Part shown: positions 8,292-17,298 of the stretch, piece after piece
How the letters are laid out: every line of letters begins with the position of its first letter
Position numbering within the stretch: the first letter of the stretch is position 1
NCBI GenBank assembly: GCA_035420085.1
Contig: DAOLUH010000007.1
Span: forward strand, 72,408-136,407
DNA from: DSWT01 sp035420085
Lineage (GTDB): Bacteria; Chloroflexota; Anaerolineae; B4-G1; SLSP01
Direction of reading: 5' to 3'
DNA length: 64,000 nt
The notes under the pieces: generated by a model
Told to the model about the DNA's origin: nothing
The model's database searches: none
What the model saw: only the letters and a program-made list of their open reading frames with translations
Position numbers and translations under genes: made by a program

Positions 8292-8340
8292 GAATTAGCT
8301 GAATTAGCTAACATTGTAGAATATAGCTACAAATTGTCAA
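8292..8340 (-). promoter_or_regulatory. Promoter and operator of the phd-methylase operon
   Basis: On the minus strand TTGACA (8335-8340) and TACAAT (8313-8318) are 16 bp apart. A perfect inverted repeat TTGTAG-7-CTACAA (8314-8332) covers the spacer and -10 box. A direct repeat of GAATTAGCT (8292-8309) lies just downstream. Both are good candidates for autoregulation by the Phd-type protein. Confidence 0.7.
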
Positions 8341-8357
8341 ATGAAGTGAGGTGAAGT

Positions 8358-9869
8358 GTGCCGAAAAAAACAATCCTCGTTATCGGCGCGGGTATGGCGG
8401 GGCTTGCGGCCGGCTGTTACGCGCAGATGAACGGCTATCGCTCGCAAGTCTTCGAGCTGCACACGATTCCGGGCGGGCTGTGTACGTCCTGGCGGAGAAA
8501 GGGCTACGTCTTCGATGGCAGCATCCGCTATCTCAGCGGGGTTGACCCCCAGACCAAAATCCACCAACTGTGGGAGGAGCTTGGACTGCTGGAAGGCCGC
8601 GAATTCCACTTCTACGATGCGTTCAGCCGTTTCGAAGGCGACGATGGGCGTGCCTTTACCCTGTACACGGACATTGACCGGCTTGAGCAGCACATGCTGG
8701 CGCTTTCTCCTGAGGACGGGAGCACAATCCGCGAGTTCACGAAGGCTATCCGCCAGTTCAGAAAGATGGAACTGCCGGTTGATCTGACGCCCTCCGATCC
8801 TGTAGAATCCCTGGAATTGGGGCAAAGCATGTTGCCGGTGCTGGCGCCGGCCCTGCGTTGGGCCACTGCGACCGTGCGCAAGTACGCGGAACGCTTCAAA
8901 GACCCGCTCTTGCGGACGGCGCTGCCGGCGTTTTTCCAATTCGCGCCGCCCGATTTCCCGATGATGCTGCTGTTATCTACCCTCGCCATGATGAACGACC
9001 GCGAGGCCGGGTATCCCATCGGCGGATCGCGGCGCTTCGCGGAGGATTTGGCGAAGCGCTACCTGGCCCTCGGCGGCGACATCTGCTACAAATCGCGGGT
9101 GACGAGCATCCTCGTCGAGAACGACCGCGCGGTGGGTGTCCGTCTGGCCGATGGCAGTGAGCATCGCGCGGACATCGTCATCTCGGCGGCGGATGGGCAC
9201 AGCACGATCTTCGATCTTCTGGGCGGGCACTACCTGGATAACAAAGTCCGTTCGTATTACCGCGATATGACGGTGGCGAAATCTGTTCTCCAAATTTCGC
9301 TGGGCGTGAACAGAGACTTCTCCGCCGAATGTCCGTCGATTAATTTTCCGCTGCCACAACCGGTTTATCTGGGCAACGTGCGACACGAGCGGCTGGTGGT
9401 CAAGCATTACGGCTTCGATCCAACGATGGCGCCGCCGGGCAAGTCCGTCTTGAGCGTGTGGTGTGAGGCGGACTACGACTACTGGAAGAGCATGCGCGCG
9501 CATCCCCGCCACTACCGCGCCGCCAAAGACCTGGTCGCGCAGCAGGTCATCATCGCACTGGACGAACGTTTTCCCGGCCTGAGCGACGCTATCGAAGTGG
9601 TAGACGTGGCGACGCCTGTGACCTACGAACGCTATACCGCCAACTGGCGCGGCGCGTTCGCTGGCTGGGCGCTCACCACGCGCAAGATGAGCATGATGAT
9701 GGGCGGTGGGATGAAGAAAACCCTCCCCGGCCTGGACGCCTTCTACATGATCGGGCAGTGGGTGGAACCGGGCGGCAACGTCGAGCTGTCCGTCGCTTCT
9801 GGGCGGGATGTGGTGAAGGATATCTGCACGGCGGGAGGAAAGCCGTTTGCGACCGTGCATGATGCATAA
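8358..9869 (+). CDS. FAD-dependent oxidoreductase, phytoene desaturase/retinol saturase-like
   Basis: A 503-residue flavoprotein with the dinucleotide motif VIGAGMAGLAAGCYAQMNGY, then PGGLCTSWRRKGYVFDGS, and a C-terminal FAD segment GQWVEPGGNVELSVASGRDV. This architecture is shared by CrtI-type carotenoid desaturases and all-trans-retinol 13,14-reductases. No other carotenoid gene is nearby, so the substrate is open. The start is GTG 8358 after GAGGTGA. It is followed closely by the spermidine-synthase-like gene. Confidence 0.85.
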   Translation: MPKKTILVIGAGMAGLAAGCYAQMNGYRSQVFELHTIPGGLCTSWRRKGYVFDGSIRYLSGVDPQTKIHQLWEELGLLEGREFHFYDAFSRFEGDDGRAFTLYTDIDRLEQHMLALSPEDGSTIREFTKAIRQFRKMELPVDLTPSDPVESLELGQSMLPVLAPALRWATATVRKYAERFKDPLLRTALPAFFQFAPPDFPMMLLLSTLAMMNDREAGYPIGGSRRFAEDLAKRYLALGGDICYKSRVTSILVENDRAVGVRLADGSEHRADIVISAADGHSTIFDLLGGHYLDNKVRSYYRDMTVAKSVLQISLGVNRDFSAECPSINFPLPQPVYLGNVRHERLVVKHYGFDPTMAPPGKSVLSVWCEADYDYWKSMRAHPRHYRAAKDLVAQQVIIALDERFPGLSDAIEVVDVATPVTYERYTANWRGAFAGWALTTRKMSMMMGGGMKKTLPGLDAFYMIGQWVEPGGNVELSVASGRDVVKDICTAGGKPFATVHDA

Positions 9870-9888
9870 ACGAGGAGGTCATACAAGC

Positions 9889-11445
9889 GTGATAGACAAG
9901 CAAATATCGCAACAAACTGAGGATAATCGTCCGGCCGTTCACCCGCAGCCCTGGTATTGGCAGCCCAACCTGATCGTCTTTATCTCCAGCGGCTGCATTA
10001 TGATTTTGGAATTGGTCGCCGGGCGCATCATCGCGCCGAGCGTCGGCGTGTCGCTCTACACGTGGACGAGCGTGATTGGCGTGATCCTGGCCGGCATCAG
10101 CCTGGGCAACTACATCGGCGGGCGCCTGGCGGACCGGTGGGCGTCGCCCCGGTTACTTGGCTTGATGTTCTTCCTGGCCGGGCTGACGGCGTTGGGCATC
10201 CTGGTGATTGATCAGCTTAACCCTATGGATCATGTCGCCTGGCCGCTCATCCTGGAAATTCTGGCGCTCATCGCTGTCCTCTTTTTGCTCCCCTGCTCAA
10301 TTCTGGGCACAGTTTCGCCGATTGTTGTCAAGCTGGCTATGCGCGATCTGGCGCGTGCGGGGCGCACGGTGGGACAAATTTATGCCTTCGGTACGGTGGG
10401 CAGCATCGTGGGGACATTCCTTACCGGGTTCTGGCTCATTGCGCAGTTTGGCACGTACATGATTGTGGTTGGGGTGTCCATTGTCTTGCTGTGCCTGGGC
10501 TTACTCTTTCTCCTGGGCCGTCGTTGGTGGGGCGCGGCGCTGGTGTTACCGCTGTTAATCGGTGGCGCGCTATGGGCAGAGCAACGCGGTTGGCTTGCCG
10601 GACCCTGCATGTACGAAACCAACTATTTCTGCATCAAAGTGAAAGAAGAAGAGCGCGAAGGTGAAATCGTACGCACACTGATTCTTGATCGCCTTGTCCA
10701 TAGTTACACATCCCTGGATAACCCGACGAAGCTGGTGTATGGCTACGAAAGGGTTTACGCTGAACTGACGGCGCATCAGGCGGCGCGCCACGACGCGCTG
10801 CGCGCGTTGTTCATCGGTGGGGGTGGGTACACGTTTCCCAAGTATATGGAACTGCTGTATCCCGATAGCACTCTCGACGTGATCGAAATTGATCCCGGCG
10901 TGACACGGGTGGCGTACTGGCATCTGGGACTCTCGCCCGATACACATATTACCAGTTACAATGAGGACGCGCGGATGTTCCTGCAGCGCGAGCCGACCGA
11001 GCGTTACGATTTGATTATGGGCGACGCTTTCAACGACTTTTCCGTTCCCTATCACCTCACGACGCAAGGGTTCAATGAGCGCGTCCACGCCTGGTTAGAA
11101 CCAGATGGTCTCTACATGGTGAACATCATTGATGGCGCTTATGGACGTTTCCTGCGCGCCTACGTTCATACTTTGCGGCAGACATTCGCGCACGTCTACG
11201 TCGCGCCGACGAACGCAGAGTGGCGTGAGGCCAGCCGCAACACCATCGTTATCGTCGGTACGGATACGCCGCTGGACTTGAACGCCTTTGCGGCGGATTC
11301 CCTCTGGCGGCAGTGGCTCTTGCCCGCCGAGGAAGTGGATGCGCTCCTGGCGGAAGATGCGCCCGTGCTGCTCACCGACCGCTACGCTCCCGTCGAGCAA
11401 ATGCTGGCCCCCGTCTTCCTCGGCAAAGGTCCGGCAGAAAATTAG
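9889..11445 (+). CDS. Fused membrane/spermidine synthase-like protein
   Basis: Residues about 20-240 are several hydrophobic helices (first: LIVFISSGCIMILELVAGRI) as in the MFS-like half of fused MFS/spermidine synthases. The rest is a class I methyltransferase/aminopropyltransferase fold, with FIGGGGYTFPKYMELLYP, DVIEIDPGV, and YDLIMGDAFNDFSVPYHLTT. Soluble spermidine synthases transfer aminopropyl from decarboxylated SAM. Whether the membrane-fused type does so is not established. GTG 9889 has GAGGAGG 10 nt upstream. ATGs at 9859-9862 overlap the previous gene and have no ribosome site. Confidence 0.85.
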   Translation: MIDKQISQQTEDNRPAVHPQPWYWQPNLIVFISSGCIMILELVAGRIIAPSVGVSLYTWTSVIGVILAGISLGNYIGGRLADRWASPRLLGLMFFLAGLTALGILVIDQLNPMDHVAWPLILEILALIAVLFLLPCSILGTVSPIVVKLAMRDLARAGRTVGQIYAFGTVGSIVGTFLTGFWLIAQFGTYMIVVGVSIVLLCLGLLFLLGRRWWGAALVLPLLIGGALWAEQRGWLAGPCMYETNYFCIKVKEEEREGEIVRTLILDRLVHSYTSLDNPTKLVYGYERVYAELTAHQAARHDALRALFIGGGGYTFPKYMELLYPDSTLDVIEIDPGVTRVAYWHLGLSPDTHITSYNEDARMFLQREPTERYDLIMGDAFNDFSVPYHLTTQGFNERVHAWLEPDGLYMVNIIDGAYGRFLRAYVHTLRQTFAHVYVAPTNAEWREASRNTIVIVGTDTPLDLNAFAADSLWRQWLLPAEEVDALLAEDAPVLLTDRYAPVEQMLAPVFLGKGPAEN

Positions 11446-11479
11446 AAGCGACAAACAAAACGTTTTAGGAGACTTGAAC

Positions 11480-12646
11480 ATGATGCGTGATATGTGGCAA
11501 TCGGAAATACGTGAATTCAAGGATGAAAAGACCGGACGCACAATCCGGCAACTGACAAGCCTGGGCAACAATGTCCACTTGTACTTTACGGAGAACTCGT
11601 TTGACAGCGTCAAGAACGAGATCATTTTTGTGTCGGACCGCGCGTCGGGTGAGGACAAGCGCCCGGAAGACTCGCCACGCTACAACATCTTCCGCATGGA
11701 TTTGGGCACGGGCCTCATCACGCAGTTGACTGACGAGCCGCGCTCTGTCGGCGGCGTGACCAAGACGCCGGACAGCGCGCTCATCGTGTACACGGTCGGT
11801 AACCAAATCAAACTGTTCGATACGGCGACCGGTGCGATCACCGTTATCTACGAAGAAACCGGCCACTTCAGTGTGGGCGCGCCGTCCATAGCGGCCAACC
11901 GGCGCTACATCGCCTTCACCCGCAACGAGAAGGTAGAGGCTCCACGTGGGCCGAACTACACCGGCTTCAAGGAGAGTTTCTACCGCATCAAGGATGGGCG
12001 GGTGACATTGGCCTATCTGAACGGCGGTGGCGCGTTCGATGTCTACAAAGACACCCACTGGCTCGGTCATTTCCAGTTTTGCCCCGACGACAGCACACTG
12101 GCGACCTTCTGCCACGAAGGGCCGTGGAACCTGGTCACGCAGCGGATATGGATTCTCGATTTCGTCTCACGGGAGGCGAAACCGTGCTATCGCCAGGAAG
12201 AGTATGACTCCATTGGACACGAGTTCTGGACGCAGGATTCGTACATTTTCTTCGATGATCGCGGCCCAGGCCACGATGGCACGATCACATCCAGCCGTAC
12301 CCAGGCTGTGGCGACCGAGGTGCCGGTCAACGCTAACGCGATGATCCCCTTCGTCGGGCTGGCCGACCGCTACGGCAACATCGTCCGCCGCGTGGAGATG
12401 CCCTTCTACTGTAACCATTATCACGCCAACCCCGATAACACCATTCTGGTCGGCGACGACGTGGATGACCTGGTGCTGATTGACATCTCCGGAGATGCAG
12501 CGAAACTCACTGTACTGTGTCATCACAAAACATCCTGGCACACCCAGAGCAGCCATTGTCATCCCACGTGGAGTTGGGATGGCAGTCGCATCCTCTACGC
12601 CTCCGACTTTGGCGGCAAGGTGAACATCTACCTGGTGGAGCTGTAG
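11480..12646 (+). CDS. ogl: Oligogalacturonate lyase (PL22)
   Basis: A 388-residue seven-bladed propeller enzyme. It cleaves unsaturated and saturated digalacturonate to 5-keto-4-deoxyuronate in pectin breakdown, in the cytoplasm. The metal-site signature of the family is present: QSSHCHPTW near residue 353 has the Q-x-x-H-x-H spacing of the known Mn ligands, and NHYHANPD near residue 311 gives the further histidine. GHEFW near residue 245 and TWSWDGSRILYASDFGG at the end are also typical. AGGAG lies 8 nt before ATG 11480. It is followed by iolB, and a GH4 gene lies 7 kb upstream on the same strand. Confidence 0.9.
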   Translation: MMRDMWQSEIREFKDEKTGRTIRQLTSLGNNVHLYFTENSFDSVKNEIIFVSDRASGEDKRPEDSPRYNIFRMDLGTGLITQLTDEPRSVGGVTKTPDSALIVYTVGNQIKLFDTATGAITVIYEETGHFSVGAPSIAANRRYIAFTRNEKVEAPRGPNYTGFKESFYRIKDGRVTLAYLNGGGAFDVYKDTHWLGHFQFCPDDSTLATFCHEGPWNLVTQRIWILDFVSREAKPCYRQEEYDSIGHEFWTQDSYIFFDDRGPGHDGTITSSRTQAVATEVPVNANAMIPFVGLADRYGNIVRRVEMPFYCNHYHANPDNTILVGDDVDDLVLIDISGDAAKLTVLCHHKTSWHTQSSHCHPTWSWDGSRILYASDFGGKVNIYLVEL

Positions 12647-12732
12647 CGAATTGCGAGTTGCGAGTTAAGACTTGCAAGTTATGAACTGCTCACCACTCAC
12701 AATCCACAACCCACAACCCATAACCCAAAACA
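12647..12732. repeat. Two degenerate short tandem repeats ahead of iolB
   Basis: GAATTGCGAGTTGCGAGTT (12648-12666, 7-bp steps of GCGAGTT) is followed by a second set with 7-bp steps (AATCCAC, AACCCAC, AACCCAT, AACCCAA) at 12700-12728. The array runs from one base past the ogl stop codon to the iolB ribosome site. Confidence 0.75.
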
Positions 12733-12743
12733 AGGAGACCGAA

Positions 12744-13562
12744 ATGAAATACTTTGCCTCTGTGGAAAACAGCATCGGACTGAATCGTGTGCCCTACAAT
12801 CCGTGCGAACTGTTGGGCTTTGAGCTGCTGAATCTTGCGGCGGGCGGGGTCTTCGACGGCGAGACCGGCGACCGTGAGGTGCTGGCGGTGATCCTCGGCG
12901 GGAAGGCCACGTTCGAGGTGAACGGCGCACGCTTTGAAAAGGTTGGCGGGCGTCCTAACGTCTTCAACGGGAAGCCGCACTCGGTCTACATGCCTTGCAG
13001 AGCGCACTATACCATCGCGGCGGAAGGCGCGGTCTCCATTGCACTGACCAGCGCGCCGAGTGACTTGAATGTCGCGCCCTATGTCATCGGGCCGGAGCGC
13101 GTCACCAATGGCGTATGGGGCGCGGCGAACTTCAAGCGCTACTTCCACCAGATTCTCACGCTGGCGGGACAGCCCGACCTGCCCGCGCAGCGGCTCATCG
13201 TCGGCGAGACGTTCACGCCGAGCGGCAACTGGAGCACCTTCCCACCGCATAAGCACGAGGTGGACGATCTGCCCCGCGAAGCCGACCACGAGGAGGACTA
13301 CTTCTTCAAGGTCAATCCGCCCGACGGCTTCGGCATCTGCCGCTATTACAATGCCGACGGCGTGGAAGAAAACTTCACCGTGCGCGACAACACCATCCTC
13401 ATGGCCCCGCACGGCTACCACACCGTTGTCAGCGCGCCGGGCTACATGACCTACTACCTGTGGTTCCTCGCCGGGGAGCACCGCATCCAGGCCACGGCGG
13501 ACGATCCAACGTTGGCGTGGGTCAGCCGCACTGTGGCGATGCTGAAAGAATTAGGCGCGTAG
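12744..13562 (+). CDS. iolB: 5-deoxy-glucuronate isomerase
   Basis: A 272-residue double-cupin protein of the IolB/KduI family. The metal-binding segment TPSGNWSTFPPHKHEVDDLP (residues about 158-177) and the later MAPHGYHTVVSAPGYMTYYL match IolB, which isomerises 5-deoxy-glucuronate in inositol catabolism. No other iol genes are here. Its place directly after oligogalacturonate lyase suggests it may instead isomerise 4-deoxy-5-ketouronate as KduI does. AAGGAGA precedes ATG 12744. Confidence 0.88.
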   Translation: MKYFASVENSIGLNRVPYNPCELLGFELLNLAAGGVFDGETGDREVLAVILGGKATFEVNGARFEKVGGRPNVFNGKPHSVYMPCRAHYTIAAEGAVSIALTSAPSDLNVAPYVIGPERVTNGVWGAANFKRYFHQILTLAGQPDLPAQRLIVGETFTPSGNWSTFPPHKHEVDDLPREADHEEDYFFKVNPPDGFGICRYYNADGVEENFTVRDNTILMAPHGYHTVVSAPGYMTYYLWFLAGEHRIQATADDPTLAWVSRTVAMLKELGA

Positions 13563-13603
13563 TAAAGAAACTACGAGAAAAAAGCGCTGCTTGATCTCGT
13601 CAA

Positions 13604-13768
13604 TCAAAACGAGAAGATTCGGAGCGGTAAAACTGAGTGTAGTTCACCTTTCAACACGCCTTCGTAAGGCCCGACTGTGTATAATCGCAGAGTGTTTTTC
13701 TGAATAATCGGATAGCGCGCGGGCAAGGCATAGATGAATTGAGCGTAACCCTCGATAGAGTCTAGCAT
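13604..13768 (-). pseudogene. Truncated toxin-like gene (DUF6516 type)
   Basis: The 54-residue frame starts 6 nt after the antitoxin-like gene and reads YAQFIYALPARYPIIQKNTL, then GPYEGVLKGEL. This is the N-terminal pattern of the DUF6516 toxin-like proteins common in cyanobacteria and Chloroflexota. The family then continues for about 60 residues with a conserved E-x-hydrophobic-D core, but here the frame degenerates and stops after nine unrelated residues. I read it as a 3'-truncated toxin. The family assignment is from memory of the pattern. Confidence 0.55.
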
Positions 13769-13774
13769 GGCTTA

Positions 13775-14080
13775 TTACATCGCCATCTGCGGAGACAGAC
13801 GTAGCTTGCCGCTTTCAGACGTTTTGAGCAGGCGTTGCACGGTTTTATGGCTGGCCTGTCGCAAAGCTTGTTCACGAGCCAGTTTGGTTTCATACAAGCC
13901 GGCCCACAAACAAAAATCTTCGGTCTGCTCCACCTCGCCGTCGTCCAATTTGCCCTGCGAAAAGAGCGTGTAAAAGTCTTCGGAGGCAAGGGTATAGGCG
14001 CGTTCATAGCTATATAGCTCCTGCGTCAAAGCCAGGAGACTATCTAATAATTCAGGTATGGAGAGCTGCCGTGTCGTCAT
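13775..14080 (-). CDS. Antitoxin-like small protein
   Basis: A 101-residue helical protein (ELYSYERAYTLASEDFYTLF, then QGKLDD...EDFCLWAGLYETKLA) resembling the first gene of DUF6516-type pairs, in which a short protein with an E/D-F-x-x-W motif precedes the toxin. AAAAGGAG precedes ATG 14080. The partner gene downstream is truncated, so this is probably an orphan antitoxin. Confidence 0.6.
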   Translation of the reverse strand: MTTRQLSIPELLDSLLALTQELYSYERAYTLASEDFYTLFSQGKLDDGEVEQTEDFCLWAGLYETKLAREQALRQASHKTVQRLLKTSESGKLRLSPQMAM

Positions 14081-14123
14081 CTTTTTCTCCTTTTGCGCAA
14101 GAATGGCGCTGTGGGATAACTAC

Positions 14124-14151
14124 ATTATAATCCTGACTTGAGCGGTTGCAA
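14124..14151 (-). promoter_or_regulatory. Promoter of the decayed toxin-antitoxin pair
   Basis: On the minus strand TTGCAA (14146-14151) and a perfect TATAAT (14124-14129) are 16 bp apart, placing the start about 35 nt upstream of the ATG at 14080. Confidence 0.6.
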
Positions 14152-14182
14152 TGTTTATGCCATTGAGATGAGGTATCCGCCG

Positions 14183-16075
14183 ATGATGAATGAATTTGTA
14201 AATCCACGCCGCGAATTCAGCCTGGCGCCGTTCTGGTTCTGGAATGACGCGCTGGATGAAGCGGAGATCGTCCGGCAGATCGCGGACTTCGAGGTACACG
14301 GCGTCTACGGGTTTGTCATTCACCCGCGCGTGGGGCTGCCCCGTGACATTGCGTGGATGTCCGACCGGATGCTGCACTTCATGCGCGTCGCCGTCGAAGA
14401 GGCGCAGCGCCGTGCGATGTTCGTCATCCTCTACGACGAAGGCATGTACCCCTCCGGCTCCTCCTCCGGGCAGGTTGTCGCCACAAACCCGGCTTACCAA
14501 TGTCGTTGTCTGGCAAAAATTGACCTCGATGACACTTCCAAAAATCCGTTTCATCCGTTAAATCCGTTGACAAATCTCGTCGCCACCTTCGAACGCCCCG
14601 ACGGCCAACGCATCGCCATCGTGGATCGCCCCGTTGACGCCGTCATCCGCGGCCTCCACTACATCGGCGAAGGGCCGGACGAGGACACGCCGCCCGCCGC
14701 CGACATCCTCAATCCCGACGCGACGGCGACATTCATCCGCCTGGTCTACGACCGCTACGCCGAGGCGCTGGGCGACCACTTCGGCACGACGATCCGCGCG
14801 ATCTTCACCGACGAGCCGGGGCTGCTCGGTCGCCCGCGCGAGCGCAACGTCTGGCCTGGCACAACGGGCATCCTGGAACACGTCAACGCTGTCCTCGGCT
14901 ACGACTTCACGCCACACCTGCCCGCGTTGTGGTACGCCGACGAGCCGGACGCAGCGCGCTACCGCGAGGACTACAAGCGCGCGCTGGCTCACCGCCTGGA
15001 AGCCACCTACTACCGCCCGCTCTACGAATGGTGTGAGGCGCACGGGATCGCGCTCACGGGCCATCCAGGGCGCGGCGACGACATCGGCTACCTGCGCTAC
15101 TTCCACATCCCCGGACAGGACATCGTGTGGCGCTGGGTGCTCCCCGGCCCGACGGCGCTGGAAGGGCCGGAGTCCACGCAGGGCAAGTGCTCGTCATCCG
15201 CCGCGCTGCACCTGGGCCGCTGGCGCAACAGCAACGAGTGTTTCGGGGCTTACGGCCACGGCTTCACCTGGGAGGAGATGAAGTGGCTGGTGGATTGGTG
15301 CTTCGTGCGCGGCGTGAACCTGCTCTACCCGCACGCCTTCTTCTACTCGATCCGCGGTCCGCGCAAGGACGAGCGCCCGCCCGACGTCGGTCCCCACAGC
15401 CCGTGGTGGGATGATTACAAACCGTTCGCCGATTACGCCCGGCGGATGAGCTGGCTCAACACGGACAGTGAACACGTGTGCCACATCGCCATCCTGACCG
15501 AATCCAGCAATCTGCCCTGGGCAGCGGCCAAAATCTGCTTCCAGCACCAGCGCGACTTCAACTACCTTGAACTGCGTCACCTGTGGGAAAATGCAGAGGT
15601 CATGCCAGAGGGCATCTTCATCGCCGGGATGCACTACAAAGCTGCAATTCTCGACGGCCTGACCGCCATCCCCGCAGCGGCGGAACCGGCCCTGCAAACC
15701 CTCGCCGATGCCGGACGCCTCATCGCCTGGCAATCCACCCCTCTTCCTTCCGTTCAATCGGTTCAATCCGTTGAGGACTTCCTGACGACGATAGACCACC
15801 TCATCCCACCCGATCTCGCCGCGACGCCGCCCGCACCGGATTTGCGTTACCGCCACGTCGTCAAAGAGGGCGCTCACTACTACATCCTCGTCAACGAGGG
15901 CTTGACGCCGCTATCCACAACGCTCACTATCTCCGTCAACGGTCGCGCCACGTGGATCGATCCGCTGGCGATGACAGAAACAACCGCCTCCGAACCACTC
16001 GATCTGACCCTGGAACCCTATACCTTGCGCATTTTACGGATTACCAATTACCAATTACCAATCACCAATCCCTAA
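14183..16075 (+). CDS. GH106-like glycoside hydrolase
   Basis: A 630-residue protein. The opening LAPFWFWNDALDEAEIVRQI, then GVYGFVIHPRVGLPRD, ILYDEGMYPSGSSSG and RNSNECFGAYGHGFTWEEMK match the barrel core of GH106-type (alpha-L-rhamnosidase-like) proteins. It is shorter than typical GH106 enzymes and lacks a signal peptide, so a cytoplasmic role on imported oligosaccharides is likely. Two in-frame low-complexity stretches (14541-14569 and about 15744-15772) come from the same repeat types seen between genes, and the last eight or so residues plus the stop codon are repeat-encoded (16041-16080). ATG 14183 has TGAGG 8 nt upstream. Confidence 0.75.
   Translation: MMNEFVNPRREFSLAPFWFWNDALDEAEIVRQIADFEVHGVYGFVIHPRVGLPRDIAWMSDRMLHFMRVAVEEAQRRAMFVILYDEGMYPSGSSSGQVVATNPAYQCRCLAKIDLDDTSKNPFHPLNPLTNLVATFERPDGQRIAIVDRPVDAVIRGLHYIGEGPDEDTPPAADILNPDATATFIRLVYDRYAEALGDHFGTTIRAIFTDEPGLLGRPRERNVWPGTTGILEHVNAVLGYDFTPHLPALWYADEPDAARYREDYKRALAHRLEATYYRPLYEWCEAHGIALTGHPGRGDDIGYLRYFHIPGQDIVWRWVLPGPTALEGPESTQGKCSSSAALHLGRWRNSNECFGAYGHGFTWEEMKWLVDWCFVRGVNLLYPHAFFYSIRGPRKDERPPDVGPHSPWWDDYKPFADYARRMSWLNTDSEHVCHIAILTESSNLPWAAAKICFQHQRDFNYLELRHLWENAEVMPEGIFIAGMHYKAAILDGLTAIPAAAEPALQTLADAGRLIAWQSTPLPSVQSVQSVEDFLTTIDHLIPPDLAATPPAPDLRYRHVVKEGAHYYILVNEGLTPLSTTLTISVNGRATWIDPLAMTETTASEPLDLTLEPYTLRILRITNYQLPITNP
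14541..14569. repeat. ATCCGTT repeat inside the GH106-like gene
   Basis: AAAATCCGTTTCATCCGTTA and one further AATCCGTTG unit lie in frame and encode KNPFHPLNPL. The motif is the complement of the ACGGAT units of intergenic repeats at 46895-46965 and 61718-61787. Confidence 0.7.
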
Positions 16076-16080
16076 TCACC
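16041..16080. repeat. TTACCAA/AATCCCT repeat at the end of the GH106-like gene
   Basis: TTACCAATTACCAATTACCA then ATCACCAATCCCTAATCACC. It encodes the C-terminal residues TNYQLPITNP and the TAA stop codon. Related units in inverted sense fill 56312-56470. Confidence 0.85.
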
Positions 16081-16084
16081 GCCT

Positions 16085-17092
16085 ATGCGATCACCTGTCT
16101 TGCTCGAAGTCAAAGACCTGCGCACGCACTTTCCGCTGTCCGGCGGGATTGTGCGCGCGGTGGAAGGTGCCAGCTTCACTCTGCATCGCGGTGAGACGGT
16201 GGGGCTGGTGGGCGAGAGCGGCTGTGGCAAGTCGGTCATGGCGCGCTCGATCCTGCGTATCGTGCCGCCGCCGGGATACATCGCGGGCGGGGAAATCCTC
16301 TATCACCGGCCGGTGGGCGACCGGTCCGAGACGGTGGACTTGACCGCGCTCGACCCAGAGGATGCGATGCTGCGATTCATTCGCGGCCTGGAAATTGCGA
16401 TGATCTTCCAGGAGCCGATGTCATCCCTCAGCCCGGTCTACACGATTGGACAGCACATCGTCGAGGCCATCCGGCTACACCAGCCGGTCTCCAAGCAACA
16501 GGCGCTCCAACAGGCCATCGAGATGTTAGGCAAAGTGGGGATGCCCGACCCGGCGCGCACCGTGCATCGCTATCCCCACCAACTGAGCGGCGGGATGTGC
16601 CAGCGCGCGATGATCGCCCTGGCGCTCTCCTGCTATCCAAGCCTGCTCATCGCCGACGAGCCGACGACCGCGCTCGACGTCACCACCGAGGCGCAAATCC
16701 TCCAGTTGATGCTCGACCTCCAGCACGAATTTGGCATGGCAATTCTCTTCATCACGCACAACCTGGGCCTCATCGCGCAGATGACGGAGCGCGTCCTGGT
16801 GATGTACCTGGGCCGGGTGGTCGAGGAGGCCGACGTGGACACACTGTTCTACAATCCAATGCACCCCTACACGCAGGCGCTCCTGCGCTCCGTCCCCCGC
16901 TTGGGACCACGAGACCGCAACGCGCGCCTCTACTCCATTCGCGGCAGCGTGCCGGAGCCTTATGCGACGCCACCCGGCTGCCCGTTCCATCCCCGTTGCG
17001 AGCAGATGCGTCCCGGCATCTGCGACCAACAGGAGCCGCCGTGGGTGACGATTATGTCGGGGCATAGGGTGAGGTGTGTGTTGTATGGGTAG
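16085..17092 (+). CDS. Oligopeptide/dipeptide ABC transporter ATP-binding protein (OppD/DppD)
   Basis: A 335-residue ATPase with Walker A GESGCGKS (near residue 41), ABC signature LSGGMCQR (near 167), Walker B LLIADEPTTALD and switch FITHN. The C-terminal oligo/dipeptide domain ends in CPFHPRCEQMRPGIC. Such subunits energise peptide or sugar uptake with two permeases, OppF and a binding protein. None of these is adjacent, so it is an orphan and its partners must be elsewhere. It begins 9 nt after the GH106-like stop, and this neighbour suggests oligosaccharides as another possible cargo. Confidence 0.9.
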   Translation: MRSPVLLEVKDLRTHFPLSGGIVRAVEGASFTLHRGETVGLVGESGCGKSVMARSILRIVPPPGYIAGGEILYHRPVGDRSETVDLTALDPEDAMLRFIRGLEIAMIFQEPMSSLSPVYTIGQHIVEAIRLHQPVSKQQALQQAIEMLGKVGMPDPARTVHRYPHQLSGGMCQRAMIALALSCYPSLLIADEPTTALDVTTEAQILQLMLDLQHEFGMAILFITHNLGLIAQMTERVLVMYLGRVVEEADVDTLFYNPMHPYTQALLRSVPRLGPRDRNARLYSIRGSVPEPYATPPGCPFHPRCEQMRPGICDQQEPPWVTIMSGHRVRCVLYG

Positions 17093-17093
17093 G

Positions 17094-17298
17094 CTAGCGG
17101 AGAACTAAATTTTCGTAAGCCTTAGCCAACGAGGCCAATGCTTCTTCTAATGTAGGTTTTGCACAGGGGATGTGCTGATCAGACGCTTCTACCGGGTGTC
17201 AGTGTTATATCACGGGTTGTGGTGAAAGTTACCGTAGCTTGGGGAAAGTGGCGGTTCAGCGCATTCAAGAGCGCCTGGGAGAAGTCGTCCAGTGTCAT
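17094..17298 (-). pseudogene. Small frameshifted partner gene of a two-gene module
   Basis: The ATG at 17298 overlaps the stop of the upstream gene (ATGA at 17295-17298), so it was translated in coupling. The frame runs MTLDDFSQALLNALNRHFPQ and stops at 17179 after 39 residues. In another frame the coding pattern continues (VEASDQHIPCAKPTLEEALA...) to a TAG at 17094. One extra G near 17195 accounts for the shift. The restored product is about 67 residues. No family is recognised, and the gene order is that of a toxin-antitoxin pair. Confidence 0.5.
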
